A stretch of 64,000 nucleotides of DNA, taken from Cyathus striatus. Its lineage: Eukaryota > Basidiomycota > Agaricomycetes > Agaricales > Nidulariaceae. Positions 23,311-34,321 of the stretch are shown piece after piece; the first letter of the stretch is position 1, and the number at the start of each line of letters is the position of its first letter. The position numbers and the translations under genes were made by a program. The notes below the pieces were generated by a model. That model did not search any database and was not told where the DNA came from. It worked only from the letters and a program-made list of their open reading frames with translations. The DNA is taken from positions 868,001 through 932,000 of the forward strand of contig JAOVFP010000008.1 of the NCBI GenBank assembly GCA_025738555.1. Direction: 5' to 3'.

Positions 23311-23727
23311 AACTATCACATTAATGACTGTACCATTTACACACGCTAGATACGAGAGATTGCCACTTCGGATTTGTACTAGGAGGTGAATAGTCCATTG
23401 TACTTGCTACTGTCTCGTAAATATTCATGCAAATTTAAGTGTGTTTGTGATAACTCTAGCTTTAATTTATTTTAAGGAGGTATAAGGTAGGCCATATGTA
23501 CTTAATTACTTATTGATAACCTTCACAAAAATAGGCTATCGGGATTGGCACTCTGCAACCGACAAAACGTCTTCATAAAAACTTAATGTTAAAAAATGGA
23601 GATTACTTATTATACATATGTCGCTTCCCCTTGATATTTACGTGCTTGTTGTACAATTGAAACGAAAAGCCAATCGCTATTGAGAGATGTGGTCGTTTAC
23701 TAGTAAGTAAGCACGACAGATAGTACT

Positions 23728-24760
23728 ATGGGCAGAATGTTTTGGCCTTCATTCTGCCGGCAGAAGTTGTTCTGCCAAGCTGGGCAGATACCGGCAGAAT
23801 TAAAATTTGTATTTCAACTTCAAACTATGTAATGCAGAACTAATTTGTAACAAATTTGCTTTCTTGGGTAGACCAAAAACTGATTGATATCACACTGACC
23901 TCCATTATTGTCACATGTCTAGTCACTTGAATTTCTTCCTCAAACATTACTGATGGAATTCCCTTATCAACTCAGGCACACATACTTTTTGTTCCGGCCC
24001 AAATATTTCGGGAGAAATGCACAAGTTTTGAGACAGTTGCAATTTCTGTTCAGTTCAGGTGAATTGGATTTGAGTGTATACTTTGTATACACCTAGCGAT
24101 ATCACATGTGCTTTGATTAGGAAACATAAAAGATAGAATGGAACTTACCTTATCTATTAACAATATAATATATAGTAGTAGGTCATTTGTCTAATCCACC
24201 CACCATTCACTAGCATCTGTGCGTAGACACAATGATATCCTCTTGGCGGTGCTGAAGTGTCCACCCTTTGAAAGGTTAGCACCCCCCAGTACCTGTGGCT
24301 GTCAGCTTCCCCTATTCGTCTTAGTGTGAAGTGAACTGTTCTCAGCCTGGGCCGTTGGGTGAGCAAAATTTAAGCTGGAATAAATTTGAATGGCCTTCAA
24401 CTGCAGTTAATATACTCATTACACACTTCAGAATGTATAGATTCATAGATTATAGAGCTTCATATTATCTATAAGCCATTTAGAGTCAGCTACATTCGAG
24501 CTTCTGATGAATTCTAAAGTTTTATTAGCTCTAATTCTTTTAGCTGTCCATGTTTTGATGAAATTAAGTATTAGATCTGGGGCCGAGAATTGTCATTCAA
24601 TTCTGCCACTCGGAATGGTCGACTACGTCGACAGAAACCTTGCTTGCAATAAAAAAATAACATAAAATGAAAATAAAGGAAGAAAAAAAAACCCCCGATA
24701 AAAGAAATAATAATAAAAGTAGTGGTGGAACAACTAAGGTTAATAAGCGGTGCAGCGATG
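23728..24760. other. Copy B-specific insert replacing the 5' half of M28, noncoding
   Basis: After GTAAGTAAGCACGACAGAT (matching copies A and C) the sequence diverges into 1.4 kb absent from the other copies. It begins GTACTATGGGCAGAATG with several internal CTGCC/GGCAG motifs, partly inverted (23730-23810). No coding region was recognised up to about 24760. Confidence 0.5.
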
Positions 24761-24764
24761 TCTG

Positions 24765-25106
24765 GTTAACTGTAGAGGTACAGGAGGGTCTAGCTTATGC
24801 AGGACATTTAGTTCACGAGGGGTGATTTTATTACCTGGAGGAGGAAGTAAAGTATGGATTTCAAGTAAATGTGCAGAGTATGAAGTATGAGCAGGGTTAC
24901 TAGCATCTGCAGGAAGTGGGCGATAAGTGAGTTCAAAAACAAGCTCGACGGTTGCATTAAGTAAGCAGTTTCGATATAAGTTTGGTCAGATAAGATAACC
25001 ATGCGTATCATACGCAGGAGGTCGAACGATTCGATGAGTGTTTGACAAAAGAGATAGCGAGCTTGACAGAGCCTTGTTGTTAACCGGCCAAAAGGGAATA
25101 GTAGAC
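24765..25106 (-). pseudogene. Degraded coding fragment of unknown family (possibly retroelement gag-like)
   Basis: On the minus strand one frame runs for about 115 codons with a single internal TGA, starting near VDWSTIPFWPVNN and continuing through VELVFELTYRPLP, HTSYSAHLLEIH and NVLHKLDPPVPLQL. The composition is protein-like and the frame is otherwise open, but I do not recognise a family. Its position between repeats makes a retroelement origin plausible; this is a guess. Confidence 0.35.
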
Positions 25107-25142
25107 CAATCTACGTGAATCCATTAAGAGTGGGTAAGGGTG

Positions 25143-27639
25143 GTAGGATCGTCCCATTCACCCCCCACCTCCATCCCAAACTCACACTCTACGTCCTCAT
25201 AGCATTCATCCTCAGCACAGCATACAACCTCACCACATTCCCATTCACATCCGATGCACCTATAAAAGTCCCCTTCCAGCAGCGTGTGCAGGTACTTCCG
25301 GGCGGTGGTGTGAAGGCCATTACCGCGCTCACCGGTGTACCATCCTACCTCCAGAAGCTGGCCCACGAGCTCCCTTCGACCTGGGATCGTAACATAAGCT
25401 GTGCAGAGGATACAGAACGTACGAGAACATGGACGTGCTCCTGGGAAACAGACCTCCTCCCTCCAGCGGTGTATGAGGACATTAGCGATATCCCGCTATC
25501 GTACAGTATCGCTTCGCTCGTTCAGACAAGCGCCCGACTGCGCGTTTATGAAGTTCCGATAGGGGAAAAACCTGGCGAAGCGAAATTCGCTTCCCACCGT
25601 AACTCCCAGCGGGCGAAATTCGAATTATTTCACTTTTTTTTACATATCTTACATGACATAGTATGTCAGTCCTACATATTATATATCTGAAGCATTATGG
25701 TAAAGATAACCATATAAAAAGTGTTCTATAGAGCAGTTTTTCAGGTACCATTTCGCCGCTTGCGCCCCATCAGACAGTTTCCCACGGTCATCGAGGATAC
25801 AGCAATGGCTTGTCAAACGCTCCTCCGAGTCCACACTCATTCTGTGTCGATTTCCCATCAACCCTCGATGCTTCAGCAATACAAAAAAATAACATAGGAG
25901 TGCGCGTGATACGAATTCAGACAACCAATCGGCCAAGCGCTCAACAGCGTGCTATCGTGTTTTTAACATTCATACTTCAAGATCATCCCCTCTCTGGTCG
26001 ATGTTGAAATCTCTACACGTGAATCCTCCTTACTACATCCTGACATATTTTTACATGTTTTCTCTATAATTGAATGGTTATGTGTTTATTTATTAGCATT
26101 TCTGCTGCTTCCCCCGCTCTTAACAGCGCACCAATTCGTTCTTGGCACTTGAAGATCTTATCAACCGGCACTTATCGATGTCATTATTTCGACTATTCAG
26201 ACTTTAAATTTTTTATAATAACATCGTGTATTTAATACCTGAAATGATTTTTTTAGAGTGAGGTATGTCGTATGCAACCAAACCCCAGCAATTTTCAAGT
26301 TCTTCCTTGCAGAAAATGGTGTAAAATTGGTAACTCACATCACCGCTTTCTAATCTAGCGTTAACTTTCTGGAAACAGCTGCAGAAATAATTGAAGTAAA
26401 CCATTATGCTTTATGGTTTTAGTGTGATATAATAAAACATACAGCGACGAATACGAAGGGATAACGATGCAGCTATAGACTCAGAGATCTTCTTCGAGTT
26501 GAATTTCTAAATGAAATTTGTGAGAGAGAAGTTGGCGTACAATTTTGAATTAATGTAGTGCAGTAGAACGTAGAAGAGAGCAAAAAATATTGAAACAGGA
26601 CTGCTGAATTGTAGGATATTTTAATATTACAGTTCAAATAGCAACATAAAGGTGAAATATGCCTAACAGAGCAGGGGAAGCAGCAGAAATGATAATAAAT
26701 AAACACATAACCATTGAATCGTAGGGAAAACATGTAAAAACATGTCAGGATATAGTAAGGAGGGGATGATCTTGAAGTACCAATGTTAAAAACACGATAG
26801 CACGCTGTTGAGCGCTTGGCCGATTGGTTGTCTGAATTCGTATCACGCGCACTCCTATGTTATTTTTTTGTATTGCTGAAGCATCGAGGGTTGATGGGAA
26901 ATCGACACAGAATGAGTGTGGACTCGGAGGAGCGTTTGACAAGCCATTGCTGTATCCTCGATGACCGTGGGAAACTGTCTGATGGGGCGCAAGCGGCGAA
27001 ATGGTACCTGAAAAACTGCTCTATAGAACACTTTTTATATGGTTATCTTTACCATAATGCTTCAGATATATAATATGTAGGACTGACATACTATGTCATG
27101 TAAGATATGTAAAAAAAAGTGAAATAATTCGAATTTCGCCCGCTGGGAGTTACGGTGGGAAGCGAATTTCGCTTCGCCAGGTTTTTCCCCTATCGGAACT
27201 TCATACGCGTTAAAGGTCGCGATACGCGCTCGTGTAAGATGTATTTTGATAATCGCAATGTGACACGGTATGATGTGTATGATGATTCTCGGGGAGGGAA
27301 TCTTGTTCCCTCTGGGAGGGTGGTACAGCCTGGATATACGATTCCAGAAGAGGGAATCAATTCGTTACGCCTATTCAGCCGTACGTGGAGTCGGGAGTTC
27401 GTTGTTGATTTGCATTGGGAGGCAAAATCCGAATCTGGAGAAGAGAGAGAAGGGGATTTAAAGGATGTGTGGCGTGTCAGTGGTCCGAATATCAATCTGC
27501 TACTCGGGGCTTGAAGCGGTCGCATTTGAGAGGGAGTATTCCGGCGTTTGAGGAGGCGTTGGAGTATTTGCCTCGCTGGGGGGCTGTTACGAAGTTGACG
27601 GATGGGTTGGTCGAGGTTTGGAGGGAGTTTGAGGTGTAA
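25143..27639 (+). pseudogene. M28 metallopeptidase copy B: 5'-truncated and split by a 1.66-kb element
   Basis: Only the last exon remains, from the sequence corresponding to 16695 of copy A. It starts with VPFTPHLHPKLTLYV, a TM segment, then the C-terminal lumenal domain. The catalytic exons are gone. The reading is interrupted after SARLRV (25546) by the element 25547-27205 and resumes at KGRDTRSC (27212). One G is missing near 27454 compared with copy A, shifting the frame before the conserved end LVEVWREFEV. Not functional. Confidence 0.85.
25547..27205. mobile_element. Long-TIR palindromic element (1659 bp), ends TATGAAGTTCC, 6-bp TSD CGCGTT
   Basis: Both ends read TATGAAGTTCCGATAGGGG inward. 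CGCGTT flanks both sides (25541-25546, 27206-27211), and removing the insert with one CGCGTT restores the sequence of M28 copies A and C. The arms (about 25547-26110 and 26677-27205) are inverted copies; the outer parts appear nearly identical over more than 400 bp, so identical 85-codon open frames appear in each arm (25679-25936 minus, 26816-27073 plus). The unique centre of about 560 bp (26113-26674) has no recognised gene. A second element with the same 11-bp ends and a 6-bp TSD lies at 48272-49798. A 6-bp TSD does not match hAT (8), Tc1 (2), CACTA (3) or Harbinger (3). Confidence 0.85.
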
Positions 27640-28700
27640 ATAAGAGGAGGGTTGGTAAGAGAGCGAAGTACGGTGGAAGTGTAATCGTTTGCTTGTTTGT
27701 TCAGGGTAGAGGGATTGGGTTATGGGATGTGCATGATGTTGCACTTTCGTCTGTTACTGGCTGTTTCTTTGTATTGAGAGGGCTGGTGACCTTCATAATG
27801 GCAGCTTTCGTTGCATGATCTGCATGATCAGCCTATCGATTTCTCTAATGCCTAATCCTGGTACTCTAGGATTCACTCTGCCGCTCCGAATGCACTATAG
27901 GCCTATTGTCATCAATAACCACGTGCACGTATCGCACTGTTTGCATCCCTTCCTCGCTTCTTTTGTCTGGAGCCTTTTTCAACTGGGTGCCACTGCTGAC
28001 CCAGGGGAAGTTCTTGTCAATTCACAAAGAACGATTGCGCTGTCTTTGACTTCTTTATAAAAGTGAAACCTTTGGAACGAAATAATTCTTTGTAAACTTA
28101 GTGTCTTTATCAAGTTGACAAGAAAATGTATATAAACATCAAAAATTTGGGCGTAACTTTACTTCTAAGCCCCTCCACTTCTTACTCTTTTCTGTTGACG
28201 ATATATACCTACCCTCTGAAACACTTTACATCCTACTTCATTTCACGGTTCGTAACCGTACAAGTAAGATATGTTTCGTCAATTTCAGGAGCGCACACTA
28301 ACTCGACCTCTACATAGCCGCCCTAGATCATGCGTTATATAATTCGATTTGGGACAGTATCTATATATATATATATACATCCAGAACGCTATTAGACATG
28401 TCATGGCCTGCGCCTTCGGGGAAACATCCCGTGTACTGCAATGGTGGGACCTCTGAACCAAGATTTTCATGCGCTCAGAGAATTATCTCTGGACTTCACC
28501 AGTTACATCTGACGGTCGATAGCTAGGCCGCCGAGGTATTTATTTACTGCGATGGACAGCCGAAGCGCAAGCTGCAGAAGAAGGGTGGAAGAGTTGCCAA
28601 CGCTACCTCAGAGACTACGACCACGAGGAGCGAAGATGCAAATCTATCTCTAGTCCATCTCATTGGTTCTTGTGCTACTGTATTTTGCTATATTCCTTAC
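27640..28700. other. 3' flank of M28 copy B, duplicated at 58923-60070
   Basis: About 1 kb of noncoding sequence aligns with the 3' flank of copy C, including CTTTTGTCTGGAGCC, GCCCCTCCACTTCTTACTC, TCGTCAATTTCAGGAGCG and GCGCCTTCGGGGAAACATCC. It includes a (TA)n run at 28361-28376. The 3' flanks of copies A and E belong to a different type. No gene could be supported. Confidence 0.6.
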
Positions 28701-28764
28701 ATGATGTATTCTACCGAATATTCTAGCATTTTATACTATATCTCATCAAATTTTTATAGATTTT

Positions 28765-31700
28765 AAGCCTGCATAGACTATTGTACCACCTATCTCTGTT
28801 CCATCTCACTGGTTCATATGCTATCGTATACCGTCATGCATTCTACCACATATTCTGGCATTTCATACTATATATCATCGGTTTCTTTATGGATTATAAG
28901 CTTGCATGGACGAGTGGAATGTGTGACCTCGGAATATTTCGCACTGGTGACCTTGTGCATGCATGGTCGTAGTTTCGTAGTTGGAGAAAAGTAATGTTTG
29001 AACTGTGCACCTATCAACTTAGACGATGACCCATGTTGGTAAAGGAGCCAAATTGAGAATCGTAACGAGTACTCACGAGCCACACTAGGTGTTACTTACA
29101 GGTACAGTATATTGTTATAAGCTACAAGAAATCGGAGAGTCCAGTACAAACATACAGTGGTGCCGCAGTACTAGTACAATGCCAGGTAAGCGAAGGAATA
29201 CACGTGACTTACTGTCCAAAGTGCAGGTTCAAGAAATAAAGTGAACAAAATATTATCTACTTCTGAGCTTCTACGTCCGACGTTTCCCCAAACCAAAACA
29301 TGCACGAAGAGGTTCATCATCCGTGAGAATATAACACAATCCTACCGGCCACATCAAGAGGGCTGCAACTCCAAGCAAAGTCCAGCTCCCTAGAGCACCC
29401 ATGCACCACACATCAGCCACGTCCATCCCATTCATCGAAGATCCGAAAACCAGTAGAACACAATAACCAAGCATAGCTGAATATGGGACAAACAGTACAA
29501 AGGTCATGACCCCCGCAAGAACATAAACTGCCTTCTGCGTTATCGTGAATCGGGCCCAGATCTCTCCTAGGTTGGACAGGGAAACGCGTGAGCTACCATC
29601 ATGAAGGTATACAAGGCCAGTACCAATTGCAGATACTACAGACGATAACATTGAGGCGCCGGATCCACCTATAAGTGCGATGGTGGATGGGGAGGAGAAG
29701 TGGAGAATCGCCCCTCCCAAGAAGCTGTAGAGAAACTATCAGAGGGATCGAAGGAAAGGAGGAGAGGGACTGACTAGCTTAGTGCGCATATAGCCGTCAT
29801 GATAGCTACGAAAATGTAATGGAATCCGCTATATGGATAGTACGTATAAGTAGAATAGACGAGAATCATTAGAAGGACACTTACACCGCTTTCAATATAA
29901 CTACGATCAGATCTTCACGCATTGTGTGACTATTAACGTGGTCTGAATATGTCATGTAATGGTAATTATGTTGGTCAATGGACGTTGGAAGTTGGTGGGG
30001 GAAAGGAATGGCGGCCCGCTGGTGACGGCGTTGAAGACGAGGGAAGGATGGAGGAGGAAAGAAAGACATAGTCAATTAGCTGAAGATCGATGTGGATTAT
30101 TATAGGTTTTATACCTGATCCGTGCGCAAATACGACAGTTATGGAAACACCGTAGACGTTCTTGAAATCGCTGCTCAGACACGTTCTAATTGGCGCGCTG
30201 TGACACATTGGCGCCCGCGAGTTCGCTTCAAGAGCACGTGATCGTTTTCCCAGAGATAGCGTTACGTAACCCAGCTTCTTCAAGTCTTTCCGAACGCTAC
30301 GGTCCACAACACCCTCATCCGCTCGCTTTATGCTCAACCCATGCCAATTTCATGCTTTTTGAGGCAAAAAATATGCATTAAATTGAAAGAAATATTTCTG
30401 CATCGAAACCTGAACGTACTAACTTGAACAACACGGAGCTCCTAGCTTGTGCTATGGCTGCCAGTCCTTTATCCCCTCGTAAATTTTCATCAATAAATTG
30501 CTCCAATCTATGCTGCTCGTGTTTCAATTCTCAACTATGAAGTTACAATGTTTTATTATCACTGTTATTTAAATGATGTCCTTGTAAACATACCTGTATC
30601 CATCTCATAGCTAACTGAGTTAGACACACTACGACATCTATGTACCGATTTCCAAGCCTGCATAGAAAGAGGAAAGATGTGTTCGATTGACACGCTAATC
30701 TTGGACATGTCCGGTATGAGGGAACAAGCCATATGAGGAATTTTTGATCTATAATAAGTCTTTTTCTAATCGTTATGTTCGTGTGACGAGTTTTACATTT
30801 TGGCTGTGCTATGTTGAATGTTCGCGTACTCTATTAAGTACTTGGTATTTTAACGTATAGTTCAGCCATATTAAATATTTTTACACGAATGGCGTTATCA
30901 ACCATGTATAATGAAGAAGTTTTAAGCCAGTAGAGACAAGTGGAACCATGTCTTAGATTGAAATGTTTATCAAACTTGTACTGGCATTGGGCCTATAAAT
31001 GGTCTATTTATTTTATCACACACTCTTGGAAACCAATGCAATACATATACATTATACATGTATCGATTGTCAAGCCTGCATAGACGAGTGGAATGTATTA
31101 TTCGATTGACACGTTTGTCCGACTCGTAGTCCATGTAAGCATATTCTCTTCTCTTAGGTATCCATATGATATCTTGTAGACACCTTATTTTGCCTTATTA
31201 TCCTCTCACCGCCCCTTATCTGCTTGTATTTGTATATTATATTACCGTAACCGAAACGTAAACCTCTCTCGGCGGTGTCGGGGCACTAAGCTTATTCACC
31301 TGGTCCCTCCCCACGACGACTCCTATTTGAGTTTAAATAGAGTTGAACTATCGAATTAATCATCCATATAAAAACATTTTCAAGCCAGGATAGACAAGGG
31401 GAAAGATTACTTTTCCAGTTGTCATGTTTTTCAAACTTGTACATGTCTGGCATAAGTAGTCGGAAGAGTCAGAGATTGTTTTGATATGTCATAAATCTTA
31501 GTACCCCATGTACTTGCTCTTGGCTTATTTTGTCTCTTATGACACACCTACTACATATACAGCATCTGTGTACCGGTCTTTAAGTCAGCATAGACGAATG
31601 GAAATGCGTGTTCGAATGACACGTTGATCTTGTACATGTCTGGCATGAGCAAACGTCTTTTGATGTTTACATATTTTTATCTATAACAATTAAAGTCTCT

Positions 31701-31860
31701 TTCTATGATGTAGTCAGGTCGAAGTTTACTTTCATACTTATTACACTCAGCTCCACGTCTGGAGTCATTTAGGTACGATACCCATATGCTAACTTTCAAG
31801 CCTGCATACTAGAAGAGAGGAAATACGTGTTCGATTAACATGTTGATCATCCAGGACAGA
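28765..31860. repeat. Degenerate repeat family, at least eight copies of a ~65-bp core
   Basis: A core resembling AAGCCTGCATAGACGAGTGG, then (A)AATGTGTTCGATTGACAC, then GATCTTGTACATGTCTGGCATGAG, occurs at about 28765, 28898, 30654, 30924, 31072, 31382, 31582 and 31798. All are in the same direction, at irregular spacings of 130-310 bp apart from one gap of 1.75 kb. The four-TM gene lies in that gap. The copies are diverged, so this is an old array; a ninth core is near 60043. Confidence 0.65.
29271..30075 (-). CDS. Four-TM membrane protein of unknown family, 232 aa
   Basis: Three exons on the minus strand: 30075-29885, 29828-29775, 29724-29271 (191, 54 and 454 nt; phases agree; total 699 nt including the stop). 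Introns are 56 and 50 nt with donors GTAAGT and GTCAGT and acceptors TAG and CAG. The N-terminal 45 residues are Pro/His/Arg-rich and probably cytosolic. Hydrophobic stretches follow at about 57-85, 95-122, 140-168 and 182-208, with a short charged tail (LGKRRT). No enzyme motif is visible. An internal start at 30069 is possible. I do not recognise the family; the clean splice structure argues for a real gene. Confidence 0.65.
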
Positions 31861-31869
31861 GGTTTCGAC

Positions 31870-32129
31870 TCCCAACATTGGCACAAGACAAGTAAAAGAC
31901 ATGCTTCACAGCTCATTGTACTACTAAGGAAGACGAAATACGAACCAGCTAGCATCCTGCACCAGCTGCACCAATAAACACGTCGTAAGATACTGACTGT
32001 ATTACAAAATTAGTGGTTGTTCACGTTCAACGTTCATCCCGGGACCCGAACGCCACCTCTTTATCTTTAGCGCCCGAACAGTGCCGTGTTTCTCACGATC
32101 AGGGCTAGCAGGCTCTGAGTTGCGGCTCG
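31870..32129. other. Intergenic sequence before the 32.1-kb element
   Basis: No gene is visible. The stretch 32035-32129 is more G/C-rich than its surroundings and is the left flank of the transposon at 32130. It joins to decayed M28 promoter sequence after 33491. Confidence 0.4.
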
Positions 32130-33491
32130 TAAGAGGTGCCAGATCCAGCGATCGCGGACGTCCTTCTTGCCACGCGACATTGTTCGCTTAATACCGGCAC
32201 CTAAACGGCAGTAGAATATAGATCAATATTTGATCAAATTCGGTATCCTCCGCTGTAGGTACTAAGCTGCAAGAATTCGAAGTTATTAGAAAGACGTCGC
32301 GCAAAAACAATGGTATTATTTAAGTATGATGTGAAATTATGTATGGTATGTTAAATTTGTAAAATATCATAAAGACGGCTTAAGTTTGATATACTAGAAA
32401 ATTCTGTAGGAGATTCCATAGATTTCAAGAGTGTCAGTTGAACTTGACCACTACGATTACTACATGTTTAGATATATGAATACCTATTTTTCCTTCCTAT
32501 TGGTAAGTGATAGCGACATTTACCTAAAAGGCTTCCAGATCTTTACAGATTCTACATTAGTGTATGGCTTACTGGTTGAAAAATTCTTGGCAACGCATAT
32601 GGAATATGCTTGTGGGCAACTTGTGTGCATTGCTCCGCATGTACAGCGTCGAAAAAATAGCGAGTATTCTCGCATGGTTCACAGGGTCTTGAGGAATTGT
32701 GCGCAATTCCAGTGCAAAGGGAGGGACAAATATTAATAAAAAATGCGTCTTCCTTAGTGGATAATAAATATACCCAACCTTTATACGAGAGACCAGGGGT
32801 ATGATAGAAATGGGGAAGGCAAATCCCAAGAAAAGCCGGCTCCCGGACCAGACAGCTAGGCGAGTCAGAATATTGCAGATTAATCAGATTGTCTACAGTT
32901 GATTGGACATATTTAATCTTCAACAATCTTGTCTGTATGATAATAGATATAAACGTACAAGATTCAGTAAATAAAATTAACACTGAAATAGCTGGACTCA
33001 CCAAGATATGATGTGGTGACCGGTGACCTTCAATGCAATTAGTACTACTCTGATGCTGCTCCATAGGACATGTTGGATGACTTGCTTTTCCATGATTGAC
33101 GTATTCTTTGCACCTGGTACATAAGACTTTGTGGTTCTGTTGGTCGTGCTGCCTCTCTCGACAATCTGAGACTCAGAAGGCTTTTGATGTGTTGCATTCA
33201 GTACTTATGTTGTGTAACAGAAAAGAGTGGATATAAACATAGAGTGAAGATCCACACTGTGTATGTACAGTATTATATTGCCATGGTGAGGGGTAATTAC
33301 GAGAGAGGCACATCTTCATGCACATGCTTAATGAGCGACGCGTCGATAGGAAGATGGGCGTAAGGGTGGGAGCTGGTGCCGTATGGTGCTGTGCCGTACT
33401 GCCGAATATAACACTAACCAAATCTGTAGAGTACCCCCCCCCTACTGGTGACGTCACAGATGTCCGCGATCGCTGAATCTGGCACCTCTTG
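32130..33491. mobile_element. DNA transposon-like element (1362 bp), ~30-bp TIRs, 8-bp TSD GCGGCTCG
   Basis: Left end TAAGAGGTGCCAGATCCAGC, right end in complement CAAGAGGTGCCAGATTCAGC, both continuing GATCGCGGAC. GCGGCTCG flanks each side (32122-32129, 33492-33499). Eight-bp TSD and a YAAGAGG start suggest hAT or a related 8-bp superfamily. It carries an unidentified minus-strand open frame (33064-32552) but no recognisable transposase, so it is probably non-autonomous. It is inserted in the promoter region of decayed M28 copy F. Confidence 0.8.
32552..33064 (-). CDS. Unidentified open frame (170 codons) inside the 32.1-33.5 kb element
   Basis: The open frame starts at MEQHQSSTNC and has a hydrophobic stretch at about 24-45 (SPAISVLILF ... 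SIII). A second minus-strand frame overlaps it (32829-32569: GFAFPISIIPL ... FALELRTIPQD), with equally protein-like composition, so an intron or frameshift between the two is possible. No domain was recognised. It may be captured host sequence or a transposase scrap, and it may be chance. Confidence 0.25.
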   Translation of the reverse strand: MEQHQSSTNCIEGHRSPHHILVSPAISVLILFTESCTFISIIIQTRLLKIKYVQSTVDNLINLQYSDSPSCLVREPAFLGICLPHFYHTPGLSYKGWVYLLSTKEDAFFINICPSLCTGIAHNSSRPCEPCENTRYFFDAVHAEQCTQVAHKHIPYALPRIFQPVSHTLM

Positions 33492-33499
33492 GCGGCTCG

Positions 33500-34090
33500 A
33501 GTCGTTGTCATTGACCAGCAACACTTCTTGCTCAACTTTGTGCTTACGACGACGACGAGTATCACAGTGCAGCAACATTATTCTTTCAATGACATGTTTC
33601 AGTACTATACTGTGAGAATAGCCGTAATAATCAGCACGTGCGTAGCCTAATTGTCTTTACCCTCGCCCCAATGTCACAACCAACGACGAGGGCCAAGACC
33701 CGTGGCAAGTGACCCATCTGCTACAAGTACAACCGTCCCCTCTACGATATGCACCATCATCGCCGTTCTTTTATTCAAGAAAAGCACGACGCCATTTAAG
33801 TTTATGTGTATAATGAGCACCGTACATGGCACTACCAGGTTTTCGATACGATAATGTTCAGGAGGATGGGAGGGGGAGAAGGTTGAACCTGTGTATTTTG
33901 CTGGTGACTTGTAGTTCTTAACTCTGCAGTGCTGACAAAAGGTGTTATCCAGCTATCGATTAGTCAACGAAGAAACTCCTTACTCGGGCGTTGTTATCTT
34001 TCTAGGCTTCATTCTGCTCAGTCTCAGGTTTGCACAGCATCTACTCGTCTTCATACTCAAATACAACACCTACGTACATCCTAAGTATGG
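33500..34090 (+). pseudogene. M28 metallopeptidase copy F, strongly decayed
   Basis: Scattered matches to copies A-D in the right order: promoter (GTCGTTGTCATTGACCAGCAACAC, 33502 on), start region (CAACGACGAGGGCC near 33680), exon 5 end (GAGGTTGAACC-like, VEPVYF, about 33875-33905) and exon 6 end (LRLFSILLS-like, then LKYNTYV, 33990-34075). Everything between is deleted or diverged. The oldest copy in the window. Confidence 0.6.
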
Positions 34091-34321
34091 CCTCCCCTCC
34101 GAAGTTCAACATTTCCCTCATTCACATTTCGTAGATCGTCCACTCACACTCTCAAATGCTTATCATCAACAATTCCCGGATCACATGGTACAAAAGACTA
34201 CGCAACACCGGCATGACACATTGAATAGACAAGCGGCAAGTCTTCCGCTTACTTAGGCGACATAATATAACCAGGGCAGGGATCTTTATCCATCGCAGTC
34301 CTCCGTACTTAGCTCTTCATC

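Noticed and set aside
25679..25936. 85-codon open frame, present identically at 26816-27073
   Set aside because: The two copies are the arms of one palindromic element, so their identity is not independent evidence of coding. The frame is open on both strands and has no domain.
29159..29270. A further exon downstream of the four-TM gene
   Set aside because: The stop at 29271 follows a charged tail and no acceptor/donor pair extends the frame convincingly.
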